Part shown: piece after piece, positions 34,440 to 46,488 of the stretch
How positions within the stretch are numbered: position 1 is the stretch's first letter
How the letters are laid out: each line of letters opens with the position of its first letter
Origin: Parastagonospora avenae f. sp. tritici 18332-5
Lineage: Eukaryota > Ascomycota > Dothideomycetes > Pleosporales > Phaeosphaeriaceae
Direction: 5' to 3'
DNA: 64,000 nt
Assembly: GCA_022559985.1 (NCBI GenBank)
Contig: JAFJTR010000011.1
Span: 124,001-188,000, forward strand
Position numbers and translations under genes: made by a program
Notes under the pieces: generated by a model
The model's database searches: none
What the model was told of the DNA's origin: nothing
The model's input: the letters and a program-made list of their open reading frames with translations, nothing else

Positions 34440-35154
34440 ATGGAGAATCCAGGTAACTATCCCACCCACACTTCTCCAATGGCATCTAATCCTCTATCTA
34501 GTGAAAGAGATTCCTGGCATCATACACCTCCTCACTCAATCACCTCCGTCCATCCAATACGAGACGATCGAAACCTACTTCACGCCGACCGCCAGCTTCA
34601 CGCACCCATTCTGCCGCACAGGCAGCCACGACAACTCGCGATGGCTCATAGCCGCCATATACAGGTGGTACAAGATCATGTCACCTCGGATCGACGTTAG
34701 CGTGCAATCCGTTGCATTCGACGAAGCAAACCTCACTCTCTACGTGCAAATCTTCCAAATTTTCAGGATATGGCTGGTGCCATTCTACTACGCGCCAGTA
34801 GAATTGACCACCGTGCTCAAGCTGCGACATGACAAAGGGGACAACAAGTACTACATACACAGCCAGAATGATTTGTACCAAGTGGATCAGTGGATACGCT
34901 TCATCCTGCCCGGCGGCCATCTGCTGATTTATCTGTGGCATGCGTGGGCGACGCTCTTCTGTGTTGTGGGGGCGTATGTGCTCATACCGGTGACTTGGGT
35001 CGAGGAGTACATGGGCTGGGGACAGGGGAATAATGCAGCTTTGGAGAGGCAGAGAAGCATGAGTGATAAAGAGAGGGAGTGGAAGTGGCTGGACGGGCGG
35101 AGTGATGAACGGGTTGTGATGGAGAGTGAGTTGCGCGGAAAGCTTATAGGTTAG
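34440..35154 (+). CDS. SigF-like NTF2-fold membrane protein
   Basis: Exons are 34440..34452 (13 nt) and 34502..35154 (221 residues). The first exon encodes only MENP plus one base; joined, the start reads MENPVKEIPGIIHLL. The family has an NTF2-like fold and is found across filamentous ascomycetes. Hallmarks are LLTQSPPSIQYETIETYF, DASF-type YFTPTASFTHPFCRTGS, AIYRWYKIMSP and PVELTTVLKLR. The C-terminal third has a hydrophobic stretch (LLIYLWHAWATLFCVVGAYV) that likely spans or dips into a membrane. No ligand or enzymatic role is known to me. The 49-bp intron has GTAACT as donor, slightly off consensus. Confidence 0.82.
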
Positions 35155-36117
35155 ATAGTGTTTTGTTGAATGTCTTCAGTTTCAAGAGAACGGACCAAGG
35201 TTGCATTCGATCTTTCAAGTGCCGTTGTAGTTCTACGCGTCGAGAACCTAGATATGTGTAGGCTTGCAACACCTATACCCGTGGCGCAATTGACTTCAGA
35301 CCGAGCACCTACACATGGCAAATTGAAACACCATGTCGCAGATAGTGGACTTCTCAAGAGCTATGACACAAAGTTCTTGAGATTCTTGCCGCCCAATGAG
35401 GTGTCCATGGTTCCCTTGCTGACCCCAGCACGCCAGCGTGGCTCTGCATGAGCATGGATCCTGACCTGCTACAATTTTGTGGGTGCACCGAGTGCCGTGG
35501 CAATTGGGTACTTCCTCAGTTGAAATGTGCTCATAATGGCAACACACGTGCGTCATTGGCATGCTTAGTGACCGAAACCACTTTGCAGAAGATGAGGCCG
35601 CTGCAACGTGGAGAAGAGATGTCGAACGTCGCTCGGGATCTGCAAGGAAGGCGCGATGCAAGTCGCTTGAAACGGGCATCAGCTGCGATGATTGGGCCAC
35701 ATCCAACACTCCCGCATCCGAGGCGCTCCACCTAAATTCGAGTGAACCACATTCTTGCGAACACGAGGCGGTGACCGCATGCTGGGCGTCCCTTGCACAT
35801 TTCGCTCCTCTCGTTCCGACATGCTTCCTCTCCTTCTCTTCTTCGAATCTCGCGTTGCCTGGGCTTGCGGGAGGCACGACATTGGTCACCGCCTTGCATG
35901 CTTTGCCCTTCTCAGCCTCTGTTGTAGCACAACGTAGTCTCCAGTGATCACTCCAAGCATGCACGCGATCGAACACTGCACCACTGTCGATATTCCATTG
36001 CAGTCTGTGGCGACCGTTGTCCTCGCACCGGGCCTGCGTCGTCAATATCAGATTCATTGAGCAAGCGCTGCTCCCGCTGGCTAATCATATAGCGAAGCCC
36101 TGCGATAGCGACGTAGC
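35155..36117. other. Intergenic, about 1 kb
   Basis: It holds the 3' flank of the SigF-like gene and the promoter and leader of the DUF6594 gene. A 253-codon minus-strand open frame (35296-36057) lacks any recognisable domain and starts without context, so it is not called. Confidence 0.4.
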
Positions 36118-38980
36118 ATGGTGCGTAGAAAAAGCAACCTATCCTTGCTGTTCCTTGCTATCTGGTCGTGCTTTCCCGGGCTGACATATCTGCACTGTCC
36201 GTAGACTGACCGCGGGAACTCTTATGACGGCCGTCAGCCGACGTCACGGCATCGCAGCGTTTCTCCAGAAGACTCCAGATACCGCTATGAGAACTTGAGT
36301 TATAGTTCGGGGGCTCATCCTGGTGGCTCTTCCCGCACACGACCTCGACCGTCCCGTACTAGCTCCAACGTCAGCAATCCCCCGCACGCAGCCTCTCCAC
36401 CACATGGGGATGGTAGTAGAGCAAGTTCTACCGCGAGCAAATCCACTCGGAATACATTGAAGAAGGTTCTGAGGCGCGACTCGTTACATGCTGATGCCAG
36501 TCCTCGTTCACCGAACGGCCAGTATTACCACGAGGGAGGTAGCTCCAGCAACGTATCCAGGCTCGAACAGATAGAGGAAGGCAAGAAGAGCAGACGTCTC
36601 AGGAGCGAAGTAAGTTCGACCGTCAGCTCTTCAGTCGAACCAAGGAGGCGGAGGCGCAAGGGTGGAAGCCATGCTTCAGACTCCTCACAATCTCATCACA
36701 GACACCGCACGCCGCAGCATAGTAATAGTCCTCTGAGAATGTCTAACCCGTCTGTGGTCTCGGTGGCGACGGATATCCACCCAGAGTCAAGCGTCTCAAA
36801 CAGCAGCTGTACGACGATCACGCAAAAATCCCAAGACGAGCGGAGCGACGACGAGGACAGTGCATCTGAACCAGAAACATACACATCTGAAGGATCTGAA
36901 GGCCCCATAGAGTTGACGACTGCAGAGGCCGAGTCTGCCCAGCCTAACGTATTCCAGTACATGCAGCAGGTCCCTACCGTTGAGGAGTACTCAGACGAAG
37001 AGCATAATCAATCCGCATCGTCCGCCGCTTCTTTGGCTTCGTCCGAGGGAGACTCAGAACACGAAGGCACAGAGTCCTCTCATACAGGAAGCTCGCAATT
37101 CGTGAAAGACACTCCGACTACCTCACCAGCTTCGACGCGCATGTCCGAACCTGGTAGAAAACATCAAGCCCGCTCAAATCGCACACCAAAAAGACCGTTG
37201 TATGCGAGCAGTTTCGTGCATGGTCACGGCGGTCGTGAAGACGAAGAAGAGTCTGAAGGGTCCGAGGAAGCTAGTGAAGACGAAAGTGACGAAGGTGAGG
37301 CTGATCACGAGCCACCTCAACACCATGACCATGGTCACGCGCAGAAATTCGCACTGCGAAGAATTCCACCACCAACGGCACCATCTCCATCATCTGGACA
37401 CAGTGACACACGCGCAAAACGTCTCAAGCAACAGGAGCAGGAACTTGCAAACCATATCTTACAGAGCCCACAGCCTAAGAAAGACTTTCAATTCGCAGGT
37501 GGCCCTTCTCCTCAGCCTCCACCTTCCATGCCTCTGTATTCACCCAATGCGTACTCAGGCGCAACTCCAGCCACGTTCGAGCCTACGGCAGGCTATCAAG
37601 CAGAGTGGCCACAATTTCCGCCTCCACTACCTATCGGATACCCCACACAATCGATGCTCGAATCCCCAACAGCTAGCCATGCTCTACCGCTAACTGTGCA
37701 GCCACCTATGAGTGTGCCTGGCCTGCAAGCTCAGCAGCATCCTCCGCCCTTCCAACAGCATCCTGGACAGCCACCGCAGTACCAAGCGCATGTACCGGCG
37801 TCCGATATGAACAGGACCACGGCTGTGGGCTACGAACTACTCGCGAACAAGCTAAGCGAGGCGCCCAAGAAGAACAGTAAATTTATCCGCAAGGGCGGAA
37901 ACGTCGTGCCCATATACCGCAAATTCGAACACTTGAACCACCGCGTACTGCTTCACCTGCAAGACGAAGTCTGTGAAATGGAAGAGGAGCTTCGATACTT
38001 GGACGAGAGCATCAATCAGATATCTCCAAGGAGCGAGACAGGGCATGCCTTCCCAGCATCACGGCGAGGTGATGCTCGGTACGGGAGCGAATTACATTAC
38101 AAGCGGACGGAGCTACTTGGCCGCATCTTCCAAAAGCTGGGGCAATACAGTAAGTGCTATGCCGGCGACCCTGTATATGAAAGCAGTTATGCCACATGGT
38201 GGACACCAAACGCCACATGCACACTGATCACGCAAGCGAAGACTGACTAGGGTGTAGACCAAGCTTTGACGTCGTTCAATGGCCTTACCAAAGACCTCGA
38301 CCCCGCGAGCGTCGAAGATATTCAAGCGTACCGTGCATGGATAGAGAAGCGGACACCCGTTGACAATGCAGAGACTAGGTTTCTTGACCGCAAGAATGAT
38401 CTTCTGGCAATCTCACGCCGACCATCTGTCGGACCTATGCAGAGCGGTCAGCAGCAGCCTCCTATAGTCTGGCTGCCCCTGGTCCTCGTGCTCCCCATCT
38501 TGGCTTTTGCAATAGTTCCGAGCTTACTTGGTCGACTCGTTGTTATCACTCTTATCGGCGCCGCGGGGCTCCGACAGGTCACGTCGACACCTGAGTTGAT
38601 GAGCTACATGACGATTCAGGAATGGTCCATTGCGGCTGCTGTGTAAGTGCATTTTAATTCTCCGCATCTTGCTGCCCAATGACGACGTGAAGAAGCTGCG
38701 ACGGAGATCGCAGTCCGCTATAGCTGAACATGCGTTTGCGGGGTGGCTGGCTACACGTGCAAGATGCTGTCGACTGTCAGCTGAGCTGATGGTGAGAGTT
38801 TCGGAGCGTCCGCCAAAATGTCAGACGCGTTGAAACCGCAGCAGTAGCCCTTCTTCTTGAGTTTATCCGGACATCCCGCGCATCCCGTGCTCTTGACCTG
38901 TTCCTGAGGTTCACGACGACGAAGCTAATGCATGCAGCTATTTCGGGGCCATGGCGCTTCTTGCGGGACTCGTGCGCTGA
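36118..38980 (+). CDS. DUF6594-domain protein with long disordered N-terminus
   Basis: Exons are 36118..36120, 36205..38149, 38258..38642 and 38938..38980 (791 residues). The start is inferred: the main open frame has no ATG but opens right after a CCGTAG acceptor, and an ATG followed by GTGCGT lies 84 bp upstream, giving MTDRGNSYDGRQP. Residues 1-520 are Ser/Pro/Glu-rich and disordered. The conserved DUF6594 part starts at PIYRKFEHLNHRVLLHLQD and continues through EEELRYLDESI and KRTPVDNAETRFLDRKNDL. Hydrophobic C-terminal segments follow (PLVLVLPILAFAIVPSLLG, RLVVITLIGAAGL). The fourth exon completes the last membrane helix as YFGAMALLAGLVR, which fits the family; stopping at 38646 would truncate it. 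Function unknown; probably an integral membrane protein. Confidence 0.78.
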
Positions 38981-41054
38981 CAAGCATGGACTTTTCCGTG
39001 CGCGCACATTCCACGGTTGGACGCGGAGGGTTTGGGCGGCATGATCGCCGTCGTTTATGGCGCACAGACAGGTACGAAGTGCCTGTTGTGGAATCAGGCA
39101 CATGAACAGGCCCGCTTGAACATTGCGACCGAGAATGCGGAGTCGGTGCTTTTATGCGCAACTTTGTTTCGTTGGCATGGCGTTTGTCTTCATTTTAGTC
39201 CATGAGCCCGGAACTCTATGGATGGAGTGCTGCGGGATAATTGAGGGTGTGGTGCGGTTAGAGATGATGGGCCGCCCACTTCACGCTGGCGTCAGGCTTG
39301 GCTGCATGTGGGAGGGGTTCAGCCCATGGCGAGGGCGCGGACGGAGCGTTCACCGGGCGATTGCGAGGCCGACGCTGTGCAAGAAGGATCGCAAAGAGCA
39401 GATGGCCTGATGCTCTGTGTCGAAGTGCAGGCGATAGACGGTGTCACTGTCTGTGCTGGGGAAGACGCGTCGCTGCTCACAAAGATGTGGCGCACGCGTT
39501 TCGAGTAGGATTTGAGCCGGTCACTCTTGAGAGGGCTATCTTTGCACAAGTGCCTGGCACCAGCCACAGGCTTTGGATAGAGATGGCGATCGGACCGAAG
39601 GAGTATTGGGTTCTGTCAAGCATGTCGGGGGCGCATCGCAATACAGCAAGATAGGCAGTAGATGATGTCAGGACAGACAGCGAGCCGGCGACGAGGCCTG
39701 GCATCGATTTGCATTTCCAAGCATTCTCGTGGACCCCAGCAGATGCCATGTAAACAGGTCGACGGGCAGCGCTGGCCCAAAGCAATACAGTGCTGAGGGA
39801 ACTGCAGAAGCAGACTGGCGCTAGTGCCGTGTAACCATGCTGACGGCGGCGCTAGGGCAGCTCTCCGCACGACGGCCATGGCACCGTGGTCTACACCAAA
39901 CAAGACGCGTGTTGAGAGCGTCGTGAAGTCGGATGGGGCGACCCGCATGCTGCGAGTGCATTCCAGGGCGATAACGCAGCAGCGGACCCACCTGCGCTCG
40001 CGGGCGTTGGCGCTCCTGGCGGTGGTGGTGAGGTGCAGAGGTGCAGGCTGCAAGAATGGGCCCGTCTCTGGCGACGTCTGGTTCCTGGCTAAGCAGCGGC
40101 TTGACTGGCCCTGGGGCTTGTCTGCTTTGGGCGGTGGTGGTCGGGATAAGGGGCGATTTTAGCATTTAGCAGCACACCTGACCGCGGGTTTCAGCAGCAA
40201 CCCTGCCCGGCGGCGTGCCTCGTACTGCGGGCGTCCAAAGCTCGGGGTTGCGCAACACAGACAATGCAGTAGGCGGGAGGGCCTCAGCACCCTGGGCCGG
40301 GCTGGCGATTAGAGTCTTGATACACTGCTGCAGCTACCGCCCAAGTGCAATCCACAATCCATCAGTGCATGCAAGTGCTGCTTGCTTCTCCACACCCCGT
40401 GGCCCGTCTAACCTCGCGGTGCTGTTTCTGCAGGCCCCGGCCCACTTAATTACTCCTGCTAGACGCAGCCGATGCGCTCCCTGAAACTGAAACGGCCTTC
40501 GCTGTTGCCCTACATACACATTGCATCGCTGCTACCCGCCGGGCCTCCTGCGCCTGCCCTCTTGCCCCCGCCGTCTCTCCTCACCCTCTCACCAACGCCC
40601 GCCCGAGGGTTGACACAGCAGACTGAGGACTCACCCCATTGACGCTGGCGCGCCCGCCCCCCCCCGCACCATCGCCCGCCCACCACTCAGACAGCGCCGC
40701 GCCGATCGCACCTCCACCCCAAAAGTAATTTCTCAGCTGCCTCGCCCGCGACGCACACCAACCGCCGCCCTCTTCAGTCTCGCTGGACGAACCTCCCCCT
40801 GCACGCCTGCACGCCGGCACGCCGCTCCCCAGTCCCCAGTCCCCAGCAGCGCGCACAAAGAACTGCTGCGAACCGCCCGTTGATCGCCAGATAAAGCCGC
40901 GGGTGCGCAGCCCAACCAGGCACAAGCCACACACGGTACCTGAGCAGCGACTTCTTTGTCGCCATCCCGCTAGGGCTCGTGCAACAGCACCTCAGACAAC
41001 AAGAGGCTCCCTTGGCCGCTCGACACGCCAGCCCGCCGCCCCAGATCCCTCAAC
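38981..41054. other. Intergenic, about 2.1 kb, GC-rich toward the RasGAP start
   Basis: Many overlapping open frames of 60-145 codons occur because of high GC content, but none resembles a protein family. The C-rich strand around 40550-40690 includes a run of Cs near 40658-40667, and likely belongs to the RasGAP leader or promoter. Confidence 0.4.
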
Positions 41055-43591
41055 ATGGCCGTCTCGATGCTGCATGCCCCATCGCGGGCGTCGACATCGT
41101 CTTCGTCGTCCTTCATACCCGTCTCGCGCCAGAACACAATGTCCTCACACGATGGCTCGCGCTCCGTGCGGCAGTCGAAGCGCTACTCCGTGACCGCGCT
41201 GTACCTGTCAATGTCGGCAAAGGACAAGGAGCTGGAGATTGAGGACGACCTGGCCAGAGGTATGTGTGGAAAGCGGTAGCGTGCGAGCTCACCGGCTAAT
41301 TGTTCGCAGCCCAGAAGATCCTCCGCGAACTCAAGTCCAAGATCTCGTCGCAGTCGAAGAAGAACTTCGTGCTCGAGAAGGACGTGCGCTATCTTGACTC
41401 GCGCATTGCCCTGCTCATCCAGAATCGCATGGCGCTGGAGGAGGTATGTTAATGGCATTTCTGCTGACATGGCATTGCTGACCACATACAGCAAAACGAA
41501 GTTGCAAGCCACCTTGAAGAAGGCATGGAGCTCCAGGAAGGTTTCTTCCCCAACGACGACAAGACGCAAAAATACGGCAACCTGCTGTTCCTCCTGCAGT
41601 CAGAGCCGCGACACATTGCGCATCTCTGCCGCCTGGTCTCCATGGCCGAGATCGATGCGCTGCTTCAGACCGTCATGTTCACCATCTACGGAAACCAATA
41701 CGAGAGTCGTGAGGAGCATCTGCTGCTGACCATGTTTCAGGTATGATCCCCATCGAATTTCGGAGAATAAATGCTAATCTCCCCGAAACAGTCTGTTCTC
41801 ACCTACCAATTCGACAATACCCCGGACTATAGTTCGCTTCTACGCGCTAACACCCCGGTATCTCGCATGATGACCACGTACACTCGACGCGGGCCCGGCC
41901 AGAGCTACCTCAAGGTCGTGTTGCAAGATAGGATCAACTCGCTGATCGAGCTCAAAGACCTGGATCTCGAGATCAACCCTCTCAAGGTCTACGAGAAGAT
42001 GATCATAGAGCTCGAAGACCAGGGCAAGCTGCCAGCCAACCTGCCCAGGGCCGTCACTGCAGAGCAGGCCACGGAGAATGAGAGGGTGCAGCAGATCATC
42101 GCGCCACGCGTAACCATGTTGATGGAGATTGCCAACAATTTCCTCACTACCATTATCAAAGGGCTCGAGGAGACACCATATGGGATCCGATGGATTTGCA
42201 AACAGATTCGCAGTCTGTCAAGACGCAAATACCCCGACGCACAAGATCAGACGATATGCACACTCATCGGTGGCTTCTTCTTCCTCCGCTTCATCAATCC
42301 CGCTATTGTTACGCCACGGTCGTACATGCTCATTGACGCGACACCCGCCGAGAATCCCAAGCGTGTCCTGACATACATCGCCAAGATGTTGCAAAATTTG
42401 GCGAACAAGCCGTCGTACGCAAAGGAGCCGTACATGGCCAAACTCCAACCCTTCGTCCACCAGAACAAGGACCGAATCAACAAGTTCCTCCTCGATCTCT
42501 GCGAAGTCCAGGACTTCTACGAGAGTTTGGAGTTGGACAACTACGTGGCGTTGTCCAAGAAGGATTTGGAGCTGTCAATCACGCTCAACGAAGTTTACGC
42601 AACGCACTCATTACTAGAGAGGCATCAAGCTGAACTGGTAGGCAAAGCGGGCACGCAACCTGCAGCGTATACTAATCACATGCAGGCAAAGGACGATAGC
42701 TCGCATCTCAGTGTGATCCTGCAGGAGCTTGGCCCTGCGCCTGCTCAGCTCCCGCGAAAGGAGAACAGGGCTATCAATTTGCCTTTGTTTAGCAAGTGGG
42801 AGACTCCTCTAGACGACTTCACAGCGGCACTTGACATTACACAAGAGGAAATCTTCTTTATGGAGGCAAAGTCGACTTTTGTCATGATACTCCGCTCTTT
42901 GCCACCAAACAGCTCCATCACCCGGAGACCGCTGCGACTGGATAGGATCGCAGAGGCAGCGGCTACGACCAAAAACGACTCTGTTATGGTTAAGAAGGGT
43001 ATTCGCAGTATGGAGCTGCTCAGTCAGCTGCAAGACCTGGGTGTCATCGACAAGGAAGACCAGTTCTCACTACTCAGAGACGAAGTTGAGCAGGAGCTGG
43101 TGCATCTCGGATCAATGAAAGACAAGGTCATCGAAGAAACCCGAAAGCTCGAGGAGGTCTTCCGGACGATTCGCGACCATAATCTGTACCTTGTCGGTCA
43201 ACTCGAGACATACAAGTCATATCTTCACAACGTGCGCAGCCAGTCTGAAGGCAAGACACGAAAGCAACAAAAGCACCAAGTCCTGGGACCGTACAAGTTC
43301 ACCCACCAGCAGCTGGAGAAGGAAGGCGTTATCCAGAAGAGCAACGTCCCGGAGAACCGAAGAGCAAACATCTACTTCAACTTCACCAGCCCACTTCCCG
43401 GCACCTTTGTCATTTCGCTCCACTACAAAGGCCGGAACCGAGGACTACTCGAGCTCGACCTCAAGCTGGACGACCTGCTGGAGATGCAAAAGGACAATCA
43501 GGAAGACCTGGACCTCGAGTACGTTCAGTTCAACGTATCAAAGGTCCTGGTGCTGTTGAACAAGCGCTTCGCACGAAAGAAGGGATGGTAG
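41055..43591 (+). CDS. gap1: Ras GTPase-activating protein, Gap1/IQGAP type
   Basis: Exons are 41055..41259, 41310..41443, 41492..41740, 41792..42637 and 42686..43591 (779 residues; S. pombe Gap1 is 766). It stimulates GTP hydrolysis on Ras. Order: disordered N-terminus (about 1-60), a coiled coil (KILRELKSKISSQSKKN), the RasGAP domain, then the RasGAP_C domain found in IQGAPs. The catalytic arginine finger region reads SLLRANTPVSRMMTTY. The FLR(x)xNPA signature is FLRFINPAIVTPRSY. The RasGAP_C end includes ANIYFNFTSPLPGTFVISL and VLVLLNKRFARKKGW. No calponin-homology or IQ motifs are present, so it is not a true IQGAP. Intron 4 is 48 bp, in frame and without stops, so it is easily missed; its branch site TACTAATCAC and acceptor are good. 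Confidence 0.92.
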
Positions 43592-44745
43592 GGCCGTCTA
43601 CTTCCATATCGCGATGCGCCACCTGAAAGCTATGATACCCCCGACTTTTGCTATGTCCTCGCCGCAGCTTGACGCTTTTCCGGACGGTGAAAACGCTATT
43701 CCCTATTCGATGACACGGTTTCATTCCTATCTGTGTCGGAGTATGGAGTAAACTTTGTCGGATCTTATCTACTTCCTTATTGTTCTGGGATACCCTTGGT
43801 GTGGATTTGAGGGGGATGAGACAATTCACAGACTCCCTGAGGAGTTTGCTCCATCGCGTGCTTTCCTTACTGCTATCATCTATTTTTCTCTACTCTCGCT
43901 CTAATCACGCATGTTGTACACAAACTTTCGAGGGATGGACTATGATGAAAACATGGGTCTGGGGACCTTGATCGAACCGGCGTTGATTTTCTTGTCCTTT
44001 GCTTGTTTGTCCTGTTGCGTTATGCGGGTGGAAACGGCAGGACCGCATTGTTACTATTTGTTTGAGCGATATCCAGATGTACGATATGTGATTGTGAACT
44101 ATTAGGTACGGGCTGGAATGGAATGCCACGGGACGAGACTGTGTCTGGCAATTAATGGACGAGCTCAGACTGCTCTTTTTCCACTGTAAAATAACACTTG
44201 TCACTGCCTGGTGATTGACGCTCGGCCCATGCCGGGCCCTGGTTCCCCTGCCTGCGAAGGACAAGGAGATGTAGTCATTTGTCGCCTTTTGTCTCTGCCA
44301 TCCTGGTCTTCAAGCTACGTCACCTGAGTCGCTGCAAACACACAGACATGTCTACGTATGGCAGCTATGAAACAAACGGCAATAATCGGAACATCACGCA
44401 AGCTGCAAGATAAGATGCAACAGCGAGATAGCGCTAGCCCGGGACCGACATCATCGTCCTGATACGCAGCACCTCATGCACGGTGCCTGTGTCACACGGA
44501 ACACCCCCCCCCCCCCCGCTAAGCTAGGCAGACGGCGCGCTGATTGGCTACTCCACCGCCTCATTGACGGGGATGGTGTTGGGGTAAGGCTACGACATCG
44601 GGGGACAACGCTGTGTGACTCTTTCTTGTCTACTTACTTCTCTTCTTTAACTCGAACAAGCTATTCTCTTACTTCGACTTGTCTTAACTCTTGGGCTTGT
44701 TGTTTTCTGAATATCTTAACGTTGCAAGCGCCGGTCGGATCAATC
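43592..44745. other. Intergenic, about 1.15 kb, with a C14 tract
   Basis: RasGAP 3' flank and promoter of the small hypothetical gene. A run of 14 Cs lies at 44504-44517, a site prone to length variation and sequencing error. A TC-rich stretch precedes the next ATG. Confidence 0.45.
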
Positions 44746-45298
44746 ATGTCTTCTTCACACTCGCCGGCGACGTCGAGTAATGCGATTGCGATTCCCAGGC
44801 GGAAATCCAAGGTCCATGGAGCAGGCGGATCACCTGGAGGCAGCTTCCAGAAGTATGGCAGCTACGACTCGGGCTCGCCGTCTTCTGCGCCGTCTTCGAG
44901 TCCGAATGCGAGTGGACGGAGGAGGGAAAGCTTGATGTGTGAGTCCACCCGTCCTCTTAGCTGCTCAGGAATTTAGGAGCTGATGGTATGTCCAGCTGCA
45001 TCCTTCTCGCAAGCCGAACACACAGTTATAAACGTAGGTGAAGAAGAGCGGCCGCGGCTCATCTCGTGCGTCAAGTCCGGGCAGGGCTTTGATTGGAATC
45101 AAGGTACACATACACCACACCACACCTTCGTACAAATACGAGAATGTGAATCGGCATGCTGACGCGTTTGTTTGTACAGAAATCTTCCTGCCTAGCTACG
45201 CCGATTACCAGTTCGATAACGATCTCGAGACACGGAGGGATCCGGTTACGGATATCATTGTTACGGATGAGGAGGTCGGGAAGATGTTTCCTGAGTAA
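44746..45298 (+). CDS. Small conserved hypothetical protein (139 residues)
   Basis: Exons are 44746..44938, 44996..45103 and 45180..45298. The N-terminal half is Ser/Pro/Gly-rich (SPGGSFQKYGSYDSGSPSS) with a basic RKSKVHG patch and RRRES. The C-terminal half is compact: SFSQAEHTVINVGEEERP, a GQGFDWNQEIFLPSYADY segment that crosses the last intron, then DLETRRDPVTDIIVTDEE and VGKMFPE. The last segment looks conserved and globular or helical, while no known family is recognised. Intron phases (1, 1) are consistent and each intron has GT..AG. A nearby in-frame ATG upstream (44476) is in a poly-C leader and was not used. Confidence 0.65.
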
Positions 45299-45840
45299 GG
45301 ATGGGTGTGTATGGGGAAAGGCTTCGGCTATGAATTACATGGGTTATGAGACTGGTACAATGGTGTTTTGGGGATATGCTTTGCTTCTGGAGTTACTGGG
45401 TCGATTGTACAACAGGATTTGGGAATGGGATTGGGCGCTGGGATGGCGTTGATGGGCTGTTGCATACTTAGTTTGGGCTGTGCTCGGATTCACACGTAAT
45501 CATCATCATTATCAAATGTACATGCTATTGGATATCACTCAAGCACCTCTCACAGCAAGTTAGCTGGCGGTTCACTATCAGCTTTCCCCGCGCCTCGGCA
45601 TAGACGCGGTGATTTCTTATCGATAAGCTTGTTGTCGCGACTAGTGTTTCCGCGCAAATGGGACCAAAACAAGTCAACACTCAACACGACGGCAACGACT
45701 TGACGAATACATAGCATTCACGACATTGGATACCTCTGGACCACTCCACGCGATACTTTTCATAAGTTTCAACCCGCCACAAGAACCCCAAAGCTCCGCA
45801 GCGCCCCCCACGGCCCCAAATCACATCCTCCTCCAAAACA
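45299..45840. other. Intergenic between two plus-strand genes
   Basis: 542 bp; 3' flank of the small hypothetical gene and the Mis14 promoter. Nothing else was recognised. Confidence 0.5.
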
Positions 45841-46488
45841 ATGGATACCCAACACCGCAAAATCGAGCTCCAATCCCCCTCCGACCTAACCTTCCTCACC
45901 TCCCAAATCCGCACCGCCGCGCGCCAAAAACTCGACCTCCACCTACCTCCCGTCTCCGACTCTTCAGAACCCGACGAACTGCGCCGCCAAGTCGAAGACC
46001 TCGTCGACGCTTTTGTCGCGCAGGTGCTCGCGGGCATGAAGGGCAACATCAGCATCAACGGCATGGACGTCGAGGGCGCGATTGACGGCGAAGGCACCGT
46101 CGAAGCGACTATGGAGGGCGTGGAACGCGAGGAATTCGAGCCGTTTGATGAGAAACTTCGGGGCAAGGTGGGCGCCGCGATTGCGAGGAGAGATGCGCTG
46201 GTGGGCAAGATTAGTGCGCATAGGAGGACGACGGGGGAAGAGGCGGCGAGGGCATTTCAGCAGCGGTTCGAGAGGGAGAATGAGGCGGTTGCGGCGCAGG
46301 TGGTGGAAGGTGGGGCTGGGGATGTTGCGGGTGTGGATGGGTTGGAGAGGGGGGAGGAGGTTAGGAGGAATTGGGAGAGGGCGGTCGAGGGGCTGGGCAG
46401 GTTGAATAAGAGGTTGCCGGAGACGAGGGCGCGGTTGGAGAGGGCGGGGGATGTTGTTGGGTATCTTGGGGGGGAGAAGAAGGGTTGA
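45841..46488 (+). CDS. MIS14: Kinetochore protein Mis14/Nsl1
   Basis: Single exon, 215 residues. Mis14 (Nsl1) is one of four subunits of the Mis12/MIND complex, which links inner-kinetochore CENP-C/CENP-T to the Ndc80 complex. The diagnostic N-terminus is HRKIELQSPSDLTFLTSQI, followed by AARQKLDLHLPP, a DELRRQVEDLVDAFVAQV helix and NISINGMDVEGA. A mid-protein segment EEFEPFDEKLRGKV and a long C-terminal helix (VRRNWERAVEGLGRLNKRL) complete the family pattern. Length and single-exon structure are usual for Pezizomycotina. The end of the gene is G-rich on the coding strand. Confidence 0.88.
   Translation: MDTQHRKIELQSPSDLTFLTSQIRTAARQKLDLHLPPVSDSSEPDELRRQVEDLVDAFVAQVLAGMKGNISINGMDVEGAIDGEGTVEATMEGVEREEFEPFDEKLRGKVGAAIARRDALVGKISAHRRTTGEEAARAFQQRFERENEAVAAQVVEGGAGDVAGVDGLERGEEVRRNWERAVEGLGRLNKRLPETRARLERAGDVVGYLGGEKKG

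Noticed and set aside
35296..36057. 253-codon minus-strand open frame
   Set aside because: No domain, Cys/His/Ser-rich mixed composition, no supported start, and it overlaps the expected promoter of the DUF6594 gene.
39616..40165. Overlapping frames of 110-145 codons on both strands
   Set aside because: Explained by high GC and few stop codons; no family resemblance.
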